From Bacillota bacterium (GTDB lineage Bacteria; Bacillota; Clostridia; Christensenellales; SZUA-584): DNA of 26,174 bases. The stretch is from positions 1 to 26,174 of the forward strand of contig JAEWWC010000280.1 of the NCBI GenBank assembly GCA_023396555.1, given 5' to 3'. A model generated the notes under the pieces. The model searched no databases and had not been told where the DNA came from. It was given only the letters and a program-made list of their open reading frames with translations. Both the position numbers and the translations under genes were made by a program. Below, one piece after another: positions 6,515 to 14,025 of the stretch (positions within the stretch are counted from its first letter, which is position 1; each line of letters starts with the position of its first letter).

Positions 6515-7198
6515 ATGATGAAGCAAAGCAAACCCCGTATTCTCGCGGGCTTCAGGGACTTTTTTATAACGGTGTGGCGGAAGACGGCAGGACGCGTTCT
6601 GCTGGTGCTGGCTGGGGTGCTGATGCTGGTAGCGGCGGGTCTGGGGATAGGTCTCTATCTGGAGGGCGTCACGGCTGCGGACAGTGCGCAGCAGATGCTG
6701 GTGCAATACGAAGAGGCTGTGAGTTCCGCCGGGCCGCAGAGCAGCGCGCCGGTTGATACGGACAACCCGGCACCGGTTTCCGCCTCCGATCCGGTGCCCC
6801 AGACGATAGACGGGTATCAGGTGATCGGCACGGTGACGCTGGAGAAGACGGAGCAGACGCTGCCGGTGATTTCCGAAACCAGCGACAAGGCGCTTAAGGT
6901 ATCGGTGTGCTGGTTTCAGGGCGCGCATCCGGGCGAGACGGGCAACATGGTGATCACCGGCCACGATTACGCGAGCGGCGCGCATTTCGGCCAGCTGAGT
7001 AAGCTGGGCGTGGGAGACCGCGTCACGTTTACCGCGCCGGACCAGACATACGCTTACGAGGTGTACGACACCGAGATCATTCGCCCGGACCAGCCGGAGA
7101 AGCTGGACGAATATGAAGGGGAGACGGCACTAACGCTGCTCACCTGCGCCAGCCACGGCAACCGCCGCTTGGTGGTGCGGTGCAAGCCGGTGGCGTAA
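6515..7198 (+). CDS. sortase, class D-like
   Basis: A 227-residue membrane-anchored transpeptidase. Residues 26-50 form one transmembrane helix, 52-98 a low-complexity Ser/Pro/Ala linker, and 100-227 the sortase beta-barrel. The catalytic triad is visible: His150 in 'ITGHDYASGAHFGQL', Cys211 in 'LTLLTCASHG', and Arg217 or Arg218 in 'NRRLVVRC'. The 'TLLTC' motif and the Arg spacing fit class D or E better than SrtA or SrtB. Sortases cleave LPXTG-type signals and link the protein to peptidoglycan. The only LPXTG protein in the window is at 20973-22526. AGGGGA lies six bases before the first of two adjacent ATGs. Confidence 0.9.
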   Translation: MMKQSKPRILAGFRDFFITVWRKTAGRVLLVLAGVLMLVAAGLGIGLYLEGVTAADSAQQMLVQYEEAVSSAGPQSSAPVDTDNPAPVSASDPVPQTIDGYQVIGTVTLEKTEQTLPVISETSDKALKVSVCWFQGAHPGETGNMVITGHDYASGAHFGQLSKLGVGDRVTFTAPDQTYAYEVYDTEIIRPDQPEKLDEYEGETALTLLTCASHGNRRLVVRCKPVA

Positions 7199-7223
7199 CA
7201 GCTTTCCGCCACAGAAATCAAAG

Positions 7224-7241
7224 AGCGCCATTGCAGGCGCT
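7224..7241. repeat. 18-bp direct repeat, left copy (target duplication)
   Basis: AGCGCCATTGCAGGCGCT, itself a hairpin, preceded by the A-rich 'AAATCAAAG' and followed by the repeat element instead of a T-run. It looks like the left half of the split terminator. Confidence 0.7.
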
Positions 7242-7439
7242 GACTGCTGACAAAGGTCTAAGACCGTGGAGGCGCTGCCTCCACACTACCGCTTAAGGGA
7301 TTTAATCCCTTAAGAATCCCACTGAAATAGTGATGATTAATATGTCTTTTGGCACTTTTCTAAGTGACCGGAACGGGTATCAAGAAAAGTGGTGGGGGTC
7401 GGGACAGCATCCCCCAGGAATGAGTTTGACATCAAGCTA
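7242..7439 (-). mobile_element. MITE-like repeat, copy B, inserted in a terminator
   Basis: Copy B of the repeat at 3644-3806, inverted. Its stems are GGTCTAAGACC (7255-7265), GTGGAGGC/GCCTCCAC (7266-7284), a stem with arms CTTAAGGG and CCCTTAAG (7292-7314) and CACTT/AAGTG (7353-7366). It is flanked by an 18-bp perfect direct repeat, AGCGCCATTGCAGGCGCT, at 7224-7241 and 7440-7457. In element orientation the left end reads TAGCTTGATGTCAAA; the right end of copy A, inverted, reads TCAGCTTGATGACAAA, so near-matching terminal inverted repeats can be inferred. No ORF, so any movement would need a transposase in trans. Confidence 0.65.
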
Positions 7440-7463
7440 AGCGCCATTGCAGGCGCTTTTTTG
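7440..7463 (+). terminator. Rho-independent terminator of the sortase operon (right copy of the duplication)
   Basis: AGCGCCATTGCAGGCGCT followed by six T's in total from the last base is a strong rightward terminator. The identical hairpin at 7224-7241 lacks the T-run. The simplest reading is one ancestral terminator split by insertion of the element between them. Confidence 0.8.
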
Positions 7464-7484
7464 CTTGTTGTTCCGGAACAGCGG

Positions 7485-9260
7485 TCAGAGTGGCTGCGGT
7501 CCCAGACACTGCTTCATCATATCCAGGCCATCGGCGTCGATATGGCCGGTGAGAGTCAGCGACCGCACCAGCTCGCTGTAAGCCAGGCTGGCAAATCCGT
7601 GCCGGAAATACAGCTTGCCCAGCCGCATCAGCACGCTCTCGTCCGTCACCAGATTCAGCAGCTGCCGCGAGCGGTCGAACAGGTCGAATTCTCCGAGCCG
7701 CATCAGCAGGTCCATCAGGCTGAATATGGGTGTCACATAGGCCTGAGAGGATTTATAATCGCTCGCCAGCGGCTTGCAGGTCAGGCCCTGCGTTATATTC
7801 TCAAAAGCATCCATCACCTCGAACCAGACGCCCTTGCCGCGCGGCGGCATCGGAACGCTGCGGTCCAGCAAAGCGCACAGCCGGCGCAGGAACAGCGCTT
7901 TGTCAGCATATTCGCCGGAGGCCGCCTTTTCCAGCGCCGCCGCCGCCTCGCTGAACCGCCGCAGATGCAGCAGGCACGCACCCTCGTCATAAGGCAGCAT
8001 GTCGTCGGAGCCGAAGCCCTGCGCCTTGGCCTTCCGTATATAATCCAGCGCCGCCCCGTACTGGCGCAGCGTATAGAACACGTCGGACAGCAGCGCGTAA
8101 TTCTGCGGGTGCAGCCCGGGCTGCGCGAGGCGTTCCAGCTTCACCCGGACCGTTTTCATTGGTATTTTGCTTTCCAGCAGCATGCGGCCCAGCTGCAGAT
8201 ACGCTTCGGTATACGCTGGATTGCTCTTGATCGCCGCCCTGCACCAGCGTATCGCTTCCTCGCGGTCACCCAGCTCGTCATAGATGCCCAGCAGCATATA
8301 CTGCGCTTTGAAGCTGCCAACGCCCGTGGCATAGCTGTATACCAGCGGCGGCTCGCCCATCTTCAGGCACCGTTTGAATGACCGGATGGCCGCCAGGTAC
8401 TTTTTACGCTGCAGATAATCGTTGGCGCGGATGAACTCAAGGTCGGTGAAGTCGGGGTATATTTCCAGCCCCTTCTTGATAAAGCGGTGCTGCTCCTCCT
8501 TTTGGCCGAGCAGATCGTAACAAGATATGATGCGGAGAAGCAGCTTGGAGCTGAAGCCGCGGCGGCTGTCGAAATGCTCCCAGCTTTTCAGATACCAGCC
8601 CAGCGCCTCCTCAAACCGCTGGCTGGAATAACATTCGTTGCCCATGTTGCACAGCATGAACGCATTGTCCGGCTCCTTATCCAGCTCCTTTCTGACCAGT
8701 GCGATGTTCCGCTCGCGCTTGTTTTTGGAGGTCACCACGCTGTTCAGGTATCCGTAGTGGAAAACGCGTATGTCGGCCACGCCGATACGGCTCACCGGCT
8801 CGCTGTCGTTCACCAACTGCTCGTGTATTTCGCCCTTGAAACGGTAACCCCGGCGGTTTCGCACCAGCCGGACGTTCATGTTGGATATCGTATTGTTCCT
8901 GTCCGGTGTGTTTCCCATGTAGCTGAGCGTCCGGAAGTAGTAGACGTCGGCCTCGTCGCCCTTCGCCATCAGGTCACGGAGCTTCTGGGTGTCCTGCGAC
9001 TCAAATTCATCGTCCGCGTCCATCAGCAGTATCCAATCCATGGACGCCTTGCCGAGGGCGAAATTGCGCGCGTTGGCGAAGCTGTCGTCCCACGCGTACT
9101 CATAAACATGAGCGCCGTGGGAGCGGGCGATCTCCGCGGTCCGGTCGGCGGAGCCGGTGTCCACGATCACCATTTCATCCGCCAGATGCTTTACGCTTTC
9201 GAGGCAGCGGGGCAGCATGGCCTCTTCGTCCTTTACGATCATGCACAAACTGATTGTCAT
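7485..9260 (-). CDS. TPR-containing family 2 glycosyltransferase
   Basis: A 591-residue cytosolic enzyme. Residues 1 to about 230 are a GT-A fold GT2 domain: 'SLCMIVKDEE' (4-13), 'IVDTGSADRT' (32-41) and the metal-binding 'DADDEF' (81-86). The rest is a helical array of TPR-like repeats, for example 'EALGWYLKSWEHF', 'AIRSFKRCL' and 'AIRWCRAAIKSNPAYTEAYLQLGRM'. TPRs in such enzymes usually hold a protein acceptor, so protein O- or S-glycosylation is plausible. I start at the ATG at 9260 because AGGAG lies seven bases ahead; a longer frame would run back into the DUF6385 gene. It follows that gene by 61 bases and is probably co-transcribed. Substrate and sugar are unknown. Confidence 0.88.
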   Translation of the reverse strand: MTISLCMIVKDEEAMLPRCLESVKHLADEMVIVDTGSADRTAEIARSHGAHVYEYAWDDSFANARNFALGKASMDWILLMDADDEFESQDTQKLRDLMAKGDEADVYYFRTLSYMGNTPDRNNTISNMNVRLVRNRRGYRFKGEIHEQLVNDSEPVSRIGVADIRVFHYGYLNSVVTSKNKRERNIALVRKELDKEPDNAFMLCNMGNECYSSQRFEEALGWYLKSWEHFDSRRGFSSKLLLRIISCYDLLGQKEEQHRFIKKGLEIYPDFTDLEFIRANDYLQRKKYLAAIRSFKRCLKMGEPPLVYSYATGVGSFKAQYMLLGIYDELGDREEAIRWCRAAIKSNPAYTEAYLQLGRMLLESKIPMKTVRVKLERLAQPGLHPQNYALLSDVFYTLRQYGAALDYIRKAKAQGFGSDDMLPYDEGACLLHLRRFSEAAAALEKAASGEYADKALFLRRLCALLDRSVPMPPRGKGVWFEVMDAFENITQGLTCKPLASDYKSSQAYVTPIFSLMDLLMRLGEFDLFDRSRQLLNLVTDESVLMRLGKLYFRHGFASLAYSELVRSLTLTGHIDADGLDMMKQCLGPQPL

Positions 9261-9321
9261 ATCTTCACTCCTGATTGTATATGTACGTGCCGCGGCAAAG
9301 CGGCACGGCAAAGGACGAAAG

Positions 9322-9774
9322 TTACTGTCTGGCGTCGTAATAGGCAACAAATGTCGCGTCATAGGTCGCGTCAATATTCTCGTAATACAGCCGGGTATAA
9401 GCCAGATAATATTTTGGGACAATCACCGCGGCGGCGCCGCATGCGATATCCACATACGTCGGCGTGTCATCCGTGTAGTACGAGGCTGTAGTGGTCGGCG
9501 AAACCTGGAGCTTGACGCGAATCGTCGCATCGGTCGAGGTGTTTTTCACGTAATACGAATACAGGCTCTTTTCAGAGCTGTTCAGCACCAGCGTGGCGCC
9601 GGTATCGCCGGCGGCGATGCTGCCGACAGTGGTGTTGATGGACGTGAATGAGACGCCGATGTCCAGATTGCCCTGCGCATCCACCGCGACCGCCACAGGC
9701 GTGGTTCCGTTCATGCCATAGATCAGGGTTTTCATGTCCTGAGCGACCATATTGAATGCAAAATTGTTAGGCAT
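9322..9774 (-). CDS. DUF6385 domain-containing protein
   Basis: A 150-residue Thr/Ser/Ala/Tyr-rich, beta-strand-rich protein. It starts 'MPNNFAFNMVAQDMKTLIYG' with a following 'VDAQGNLDI', which I recall as the opening of DUF6385 proteins; the C-terminal third is rich in Tyr ('KYYLAYTRLYYEN'). There is no signal peptide or membrane helix, so if it reaches the surface it does so by another route, such as spore-coat assembly. AAGGAGGG precedes the ATG. It is first in an operon with a TPR glycosyltransferase and divergent from a second glycosyltransferase. The many Ser/Thr residues make it a candidate acceptor, but that is inference. Confidence 0.75.
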   Translation of the reverse strand: MPNNFAFNMVAQDMKTLIYGMNGTTPVAVAVDAQGNLDIGVSFTSINTTVGSIAAGDTGATLVLNSSEKSLYSYYVKNTSTDATIRVKLQVSPTTTASYYTDDTPTYVDIACGAAAVIVPKYYLAYTRLYYENIDATYDATFVAYYDARQ

Positions 9775-9974
9775 TTATTCCCTCCTTGTTCTTCGGATAC
9801 GGTATATCCGGGTAATTGGGCTTATGGGGCCCAATGTATGCGGCACTTTTACTGATGTAACGGCATTGTATAATATGTGATTTCCTTAGCATGAGTGACA
9901 GTACAAAGACATACACAGACAGCCCGATACATGAATACATATATAATCACGACATTTGAGGCGGAGGTATCGCG
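9775..9974. promoter_or_regulatory. divergent control region of the glycosylation locus
   Basis: The 200 bases between the divergent DUF6385 and fusion-enzyme genes hold two hairpins in the DUF6385 leader: CGGATA/TATCCG near 9797-9811 and ATTGGGC/GCCCAAT near 9817-9837. TATAAT boxes occur near 9869-9874 and 9942-9947 on plus, and AT-rich -10-like sequence near 9865-9876 on minus. No clear -35 accompanies them, so exact promoters stay undefined. Confidence 0.4.
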
Positions 9975-12785
9975 ATGGATTGTGAACTATGCCTGTCCGA
10001 AGGCCGGCAGCTTGTGCTGGCGGGCAGATACACGGAGGCGATCGAGAGGCTGGGCGCGTACATCAAAACGTGTCCCGGCAGCGCGGAGGTATCCAGCCTG
10101 CTGGCGCTGGCATACCAGCGCGCGGGCACTCTGCAGGAAGCGGAGACGGCGGCGCTCAGGGGCCTTAAGTATGAGCCGGAGCATGCCGGACTGCTGCGCC
10201 GTATGGGGGAAATCTGCCGCGAGACCGGCCAGTACAGCCGGGCCTGGCGCTTTTACAACCGCGCGCAGAGGCGTATGGACGGCGACGGCCGGAGCGAATG
10301 CCTGCTGGCGATGTCTGCGCTGGAGGAGCAGGGACGGGTGGATACGGCGTATATCGACGCGCCCAAGGGCAGAAAGACGGTGCTGGTCATCGCGACGATA
10401 TTTCCGCCGGCTGCCGGTTCCGGCGTGTGGCGCACGCTGAAGCTCGTGAAGTATCTGCGCGCATTCGGGTGGGAACCGGTGGTGGTCACCATGGGCCAGA
10501 ACATCAACCCCGTGACCGACCCGCTCTATGAGCAGCTGCCCGACGATATCCGCGTGATCCGCATACCGCATCCGCAGGTCTCCGAAGACATGATCAGGCA
10601 GGTGCTGCAGCGCCTGTCGCGCATGACGACGCTGGAAACCTACTTTGCCTATAAATCCAGAGTGGCTGGCCAGAATGGTGCGCAGCGCTTCGGTACGCTC
10701 TGCTTCCCCGACCCGGATATATTCTGGGCGCATTGCGTGGCGGATACGCTGGGGCAGTATTTCGACCTGAAGCAGGCGGATCTGATCTATACGACCTCCG
10801 GCCCGTATTCGGACCATATCGCGGGGTATTTTCTGAAGGAGAAGACGAACCTGCCATGGGTGGCCGACTTTCGGGACGAGTGGAGCCACAATCCGGTGAT
10901 ATGGCCGGATCGGACGCTGCTCAATTACCGCATATGCCAGCAGATGGAGCGCATCATCTGCGAATACGCGGATAAGGTACTGTGCGTGGCGCCGAATGCG
11001 CTGGAGAACTACACAAGGGATGTGGGCGTGCCGCCGGAAAAACTCAGGTGCATCACGAATGGGTACGACGAGGAGGATTTCGAGGGGCTGCCGCCGTCGC
11101 AGCGCGGTGAGAAGTTCACGCTGGTGCACAACGGCATGCTGTACGCGAACCGCACGCCCGAGACAGTGATACGGGCGGTGGCGTGGCTGGCGGACCGCAG
11201 CGAGATCAGCCGCGAGAAGTTCCGCCTGTTTGTGGGCAAGACGGGCAACAACGCCCGTTGGCAGCAGGTGATCGCGGATGTGGGGCTTGCGAGTGTGGCG
11301 GAGACGGAGGAGACGCTGCCGCACCGGCTGAGTATGCTGCGCACAGCCCGGGCAGACGCGCTGCTGCTGATACTGGGCCCGACAAAGGAGTTTCTCAATA
11401 CGTGCACGGGCAAGTTGTTCGAATACCTGCGCCTACGCAAGCCGATCATCTGCCTCGGGCCGCAGGGCAGCATCGCCCACCGCATGATCGAAGAAGCGGG
11501 CACGGGCGTCAATCTGGAGTACGGCGACGTCAAGGGCGTGGCCGCCGCCATACTCAGCCTGTATCGGCGGTGGGAAGCGGGGGAGACGCTGACAGTTCCT
11601 GAATCCGACATATCGAAATACGATCGCAGAGACACCGTTCGCCGCCATGCAGCCGTTTTCGATGAAGCGGCATCGCAGCCCGCGTCGCAGCTGGAGATGG
11701 AGGGGCGCGTGCTGCTCGCAAGGCATCTGATAGACAGCGAGGCGCGCAGGACCAATGAGCTGCAGATACGGCTTTTCCAGTTTCACGACTTTAATGGCAC
11801 GGTCGCGCTGATCGACCACTGGTATAGGGGTAAGCCAATGCCGGCTATTACCTGTTTGCACCGCGCGTGCGCGCTGAATGCGCTGGGCCGTTTCGGCGAA
11901 GCGCTGGTGTATCACCGGCAGGCCGTGCAGCTGGACCCGCTGCTGGCTGACGCGCGCTTCCGGGATTACCCCGCACTTGCCGAATACGACGAAACGCCAT
12001 CGCCCTGCATCGGCTGCGGGGCGGAGGAAGCGGATACCGTGTTTGTGTGCAACCAGACGATGACATCCACCAGCTTCGGCACGATGAATCCCATACGGAT
12101 ATGGAAGCGCTGCCGCCGTTGCGGCCTGAAATACAGCGCCATGCAGCCCACGGCGCAGGCGGTGGTGGAGTACTGCCAGCGCATTGCGCACGAGCAGCGC
12201 GAGAACGGCAAGGCATATGGCGCGTCCGAACAGAACAACGCGGCAAAGTATCAGGCGATGTCCAAGACGCGGCTGGAGAACATTGAGGGCATACTCGGCA
12301 AAAAGGATAGTCTGTTGGACATCGGCGCGGGCGCAGGTTCGTTCGTCGCGCAGGCGCTGCGGGACGGCTGGGACGCGGTGGGCCTTGAGTGCCTGCCGGA
12401 AGCGTGCAGTCAGGCGCAGTCTTTGAACGGCGTGCAGCTGATACAGGGCGATCTCTACGAATATAGCTCCGACAAGCTGTTCGGCGCGGTCACGATGTTC
12501 GAGGTGATCGAGCATCTGCCGCGGCCCAGGGAAGCCATCGCGAAAGCGGCGTCGCTGCTGGAACCGGGCGGCGTTTTCGTGATCGCTACACCCATCGGAG
12601 ACAGCCGGTACTGCAAATCCATACAGCCGATCAACGACTTCTGGTGGAACGAGCCGGGACACCTGTCCTATTTCGACGATGCGGCGATGCGTTGGTATAT
12701 CGCGGATGCGGGGCTGGACGTCGTCAGCGTGGTCGATTCGCCACAGGGCTTCGGGCGCATGGAGTATTACGCGAAGAAGAAATGA
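9975..12785 (+). CDS. TPR - glycosyltransferase - zinc-ribbon SAM methyltransferase fusion protein
   Basis: A 936-residue multidomain enzyme. Residues 1-125 are TPR repeats. Residues 134-565 form a GT-B glycosyltransferase of GT4 type: 'VLVIATIFPPAAGSGVWR' (136-153), 'WVADFRDEW' (295-303), 'VLCVAP' (335-340), 'LVHNGMLY' (383-390) and 'TGKLFEYLRLRKPIICL' (478-494). Residues 575-670 hold a further TPR-like stretch. A zinc ribbon follows (Cys678-x2-Cys681 and Cys713-x2-Cys716), then a class I methyltransferase with motif I 'LDIGAGAGSF' (781-790) and 'MFEVIEHL' (841-848). The zinc-ribbon plus methyltransferase pairing is common in sugar C-methyltransferases. So it may add a sugar to a protein and methylate it. 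GGAGG lies seven bases ahead of the ATG. No frameshift seen; the frame is open throughout. Confidence 0.88.
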   Translation: MDCELCLSEGRQLVLAGRYTEAIERLGAYIKTCPGSAEVSSLLALAYQRAGTLQEAETAALRGLKYEPEHAGLLRRMGEICRETGQYSRAWRFYNRAQRRMDGDGRSECLLAMSALEEQGRVDTAYIDAPKGRKTVLVIATIFPPAAGSGVWRTLKLVKYLRAFGWEPVVVTMGQNINPVTDPLYEQLPDDIRVIRIPHPQVSEDMIRQVLQRLSRMTTLETYFAYKSRVAGQNGAQRFGTLCFPDPDIFWAHCVADTLGQYFDLKQADLIYTTSGPYSDHIAGYFLKEKTNLPWVADFRDEWSHNPVIWPDRTLLNYRICQQMERIICEYADKVLCVAPNALENYTRDVGVPPEKLRCITNGYDEEDFEGLPPSQRGEKFTLVHNGMLYANRTPETVIRAVAWLADRSEISREKFRLFVGKTGNNARWQQVIADVGLASVAETEETLPHRLSMLRTARADALLLILGPTKEFLNTCTGKLFEYLRLRKPIICLGPQGSIAHRMIEEAGTGVNLEYGDVKGVAAAILSLYRRWEAGETLTVPESDISKYDRRDTVRRHAAVFDEAASQPASQLEMEGRVLLARHLIDSEARRTNELQIRLFQFHDFNGTVALIDHWYRGKPMPAITCLHRACALNALGRFGEALVYHRQAVQLDPLLADARFRDYPALAEYDETPSPCIGCGAEEADTVFVCNQTMTSTSFGTMNPIRIWKRCRRCGLKYSAMQPTAQAVVEYCQRIAHEQRENGKAYGASEQNNAAKYQAMSKTRLENIEGILGKKDSLLDIGAGAGSFVAQALRDGWDAVGLECLPEACSQAQSLNGVQLIQGDLYEYSSDKLFGAVTMFEVIEHLPRPREAIAKAASLLEPGGVFVIATPIGDSRYCKSIQPINDFWWNEPGHLSYFDDAAMRWYIADAGLDVVSVVDSPQGFGRMEYYAKKK

Positions 12786-12786
12786 A

Positions 12787-12803
12787 GGCGCCGTAGGCGC
12801 GCC
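12787..12803 (+). terminator. GC hairpin just after the fusion gene
   Basis: GGCGCCGTAGGCGCGCC can form a GC-rich stem starting one base after the stop codon, followed by ATTTAAA rather than a T-run. A weak terminator at best. Confidence 0.35.
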
Positions 12804-13098
12804 ATTTAAACAGCGCAGAGGGCACGGGACGGCCACAGACCGTTCTCTACAGGAACGGGGGCATACATGACGTGACGTGGCTCCGTGCGCACGCAATCAG
12901 GATTCCACTGGTGTGGTTTTGATTCGGATATAGGTCAGCAACCGGGAGGACGGGATGGAACCGGGGTCCCCTAAAAGACGAAGGCTTTTTGGGGTATACA
13001 GCCCGTCCCCTACAGGAGAGAAGCGGTGGGAGCTTGCGGATAAGCCGATGGCGCGTCGACACGTCGAATGCAGGGGCGGGTGGTTGTAGCCGCGCCGC
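12804..13098. repeat. gene-free stretch of dispersed hairpin repeats
   Basis: I see no convincing gene between the fusion gene and the DUF554 gene. The stretch holds fragments of repeats seen elsewhere in the window: GGGACGG-C-CACAGACCG near 12824-12839 and GTCCCCTACAGG near 13004-13016 (compare the hairpin at 16363-16381), and a CCCCTAAAAG/CTTTTTGGGG hairpin at 12968-12994 (compare 3610-3634). Short ORFs can be read here but they run through these repeats and lack good ribosome binding sites. Confidence 0.55.
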
Positions 13099-13101
13099 CA
13101 C

Positions 13102-13133
13102 AAAAAAACAGACTCCCCCGATGAGGGAGCCTG
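13102..13133 (-). terminator. Rho-independent terminator of the DUF554 gene
   Basis: Read on minus: CAGGCTCCC, loop TCATCGG, GGGAGTCTG, then seven T's. A strong stem and T-run placed just after the DUF554 stop at 13146. Confidence 0.85.
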
Positions 13134-13145
13134 CTGTGTCTGCTT

Positions 13146-13838
13146 TTATAGCCCCAGCAGCTTCATCAGCGGCAGCAGGCCGATGGGAATGAACAGTGAA
13201 AGCGCCATGTCGCCCGTCTTTACCTTCTTTAAGCCCAGCAGGTTGACAGCGATGCCGAACAATATGATGCCGCCCACGGCGGATATCTCGTTTACGACGG
13301 CGCTGTCCAGCCCGCCCGCGAACAGCGAGAAGCCCAGCGTCAGCAGGCCCTGATATATCAGCACCGAGAACGCGGAGAACAGCACGCCTACGCCCATAGT
13401 GGACGCGAGGAATATCGACGTGACGCCGTCCATGATGGACTTGGTAAACAATATGCTGTGGTCGCCCGAAAGCGCGCTCGAAAGGCAGCCCATGATGGCC
13501 ATGGAGCCGACGCAGTACAGTATGGACGCGCCCGCAAAGCCCTCGGAGAACGAGCCGTTCGCCATCTTCACGCGGCTCTGCAGCTTATTTCCCAGGCTTT
13601 CCAGCCGGTCGTCGATGCGGATGAACGTGCCCAGCAGCGTGCCCACGATCAGGCTCAGTATCATCACCAGCAGGTTCTGCGTTTTGACGGCGTAGGTGAT
13701 GCCCACGCCCACGACGCCCAGCGCGATGACGTCCGTCAGCGCTTTCTGGTAACGGGCTTTGAGCTTGTTTTTGAAGAACAGGCCGGCTGCGCTGCCGACG
13801 ATGACCGCAAGGAAATTGACAATAACGCCGAGGAACAT
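13146..13838 (-). CDS. DUF554 family membrane protein (YdfK/YqgA-like)
   Basis: A 230-residue protein with about seven hydrophobic segments and no signal cleavage site. The opening 'GVIVNFLAVIVGSAAGLFF' (4-22), 'DVIALGVVGVGITYA' (36-50), 'FIRIDDRLESLG' (72-83) and 'GASILYCVGSMAIMG' (103-117) fit DUF554, a family of inner membrane proteins thought to be transporters of unknown substrate. Length is normal. It has its own promoter (13878-13906) and terminator, so it is monocistronic. The ribosome binding site (AAAGAGATGG) is modest. Function unknown. Confidence 0.9.
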   Translation of the reverse strand: MFLGVIVNFLAVIVGSAAGLFFKNKLKARYQKALTDVIALGVVGVGITYAVKTQNLLVMILSLIVGTLLGTFIRIDDRLESLGNKLQSRVKMANGSFSEGFAGASILYCVGSMAIMGCLSSALSGDHSILFTKSIMDGVTSIFLASTMGVGVLFSAFSVLIYQGLLTLGFSLFAGGLDSAVVNEISAVGGIILFGIAVNLLGLKKVKTGDMALSLFIPIGLLPLMKLLGL

Positions 13839-13877
13839 AATATATCCATCTCTTTTCTTATTATCACAGCAACATAC

Positions 13878-13906
13878 ATACTAATGGTTATGCCAAAGAT
13901 TATCAA
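13878..13906 (-). promoter_or_regulatory. promoter of the DUF554 gene
   Basis: On minus: TTGATA (13906-13901), 17 bases, TAGTAT (13883-13878); about 35 bases of leader to the ATG at 13838. Confidence 0.55.
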
Positions 13907-13939
13907 GTGTCATTTTTACTTGGCGGCTTACGCTGATAC

Positions 13940-13972
13940 GAAAAAGAGAGCCGGACGCGTCCGGCTCCCTCT
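13940..13972 (-). terminator. strong terminator of the Pro/Gln-tailed membrane protein gene
   Basis: On minus: AGAGGGAGCCGGA, loop CGCG-type centre, TCCGGCTCTCT, then TTTTT. The stem is almost perfect. Confidence 0.85.
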
Positions 13973-14025
13973 GAGTGTTGTCCTTAAGACATATACCGCT
14001 TTTGCTCAATGCACAAGCCTTAAGT

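Noticed and set aside
7224..7457. Short CRISPR-like or tandem repeat array
   Set aside because: Only two copies of the 18-mer exist and they are terminator hairpins around one element; there are no spacers of regular size.
9261..9422. 54-residue N-terminal extension of the TPR glycosyltransferase
   Set aside because: It would overlap the DUF6385 gene by 101 bases; the internal ATG at 9260 has a proper ribosome binding site and starts exactly at the GT2 domain.
8487..9491. 334-codon plus-strand ORF opposite the TPR glycosyltransferase
   Set aside because: The minus-strand protein has clear GT2 and TPR motifs; this ORF has none and is rich in His/Gln/Arg.
9987..12896. Two long minus-strand ORFs (about 445 and 487 codons) opposite the fusion enzyme
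   Set aside because: Shadow frames with Arg/His-rich composition; all recognisable domains are on the plus strand.
12897..13103. 68-codon minus-strand ORF in the intergenic repeats
   Set aside because: It runs through dispersed hairpin repeats and has no ribosome binding site; similar spurious ORFs are common in such repeats.
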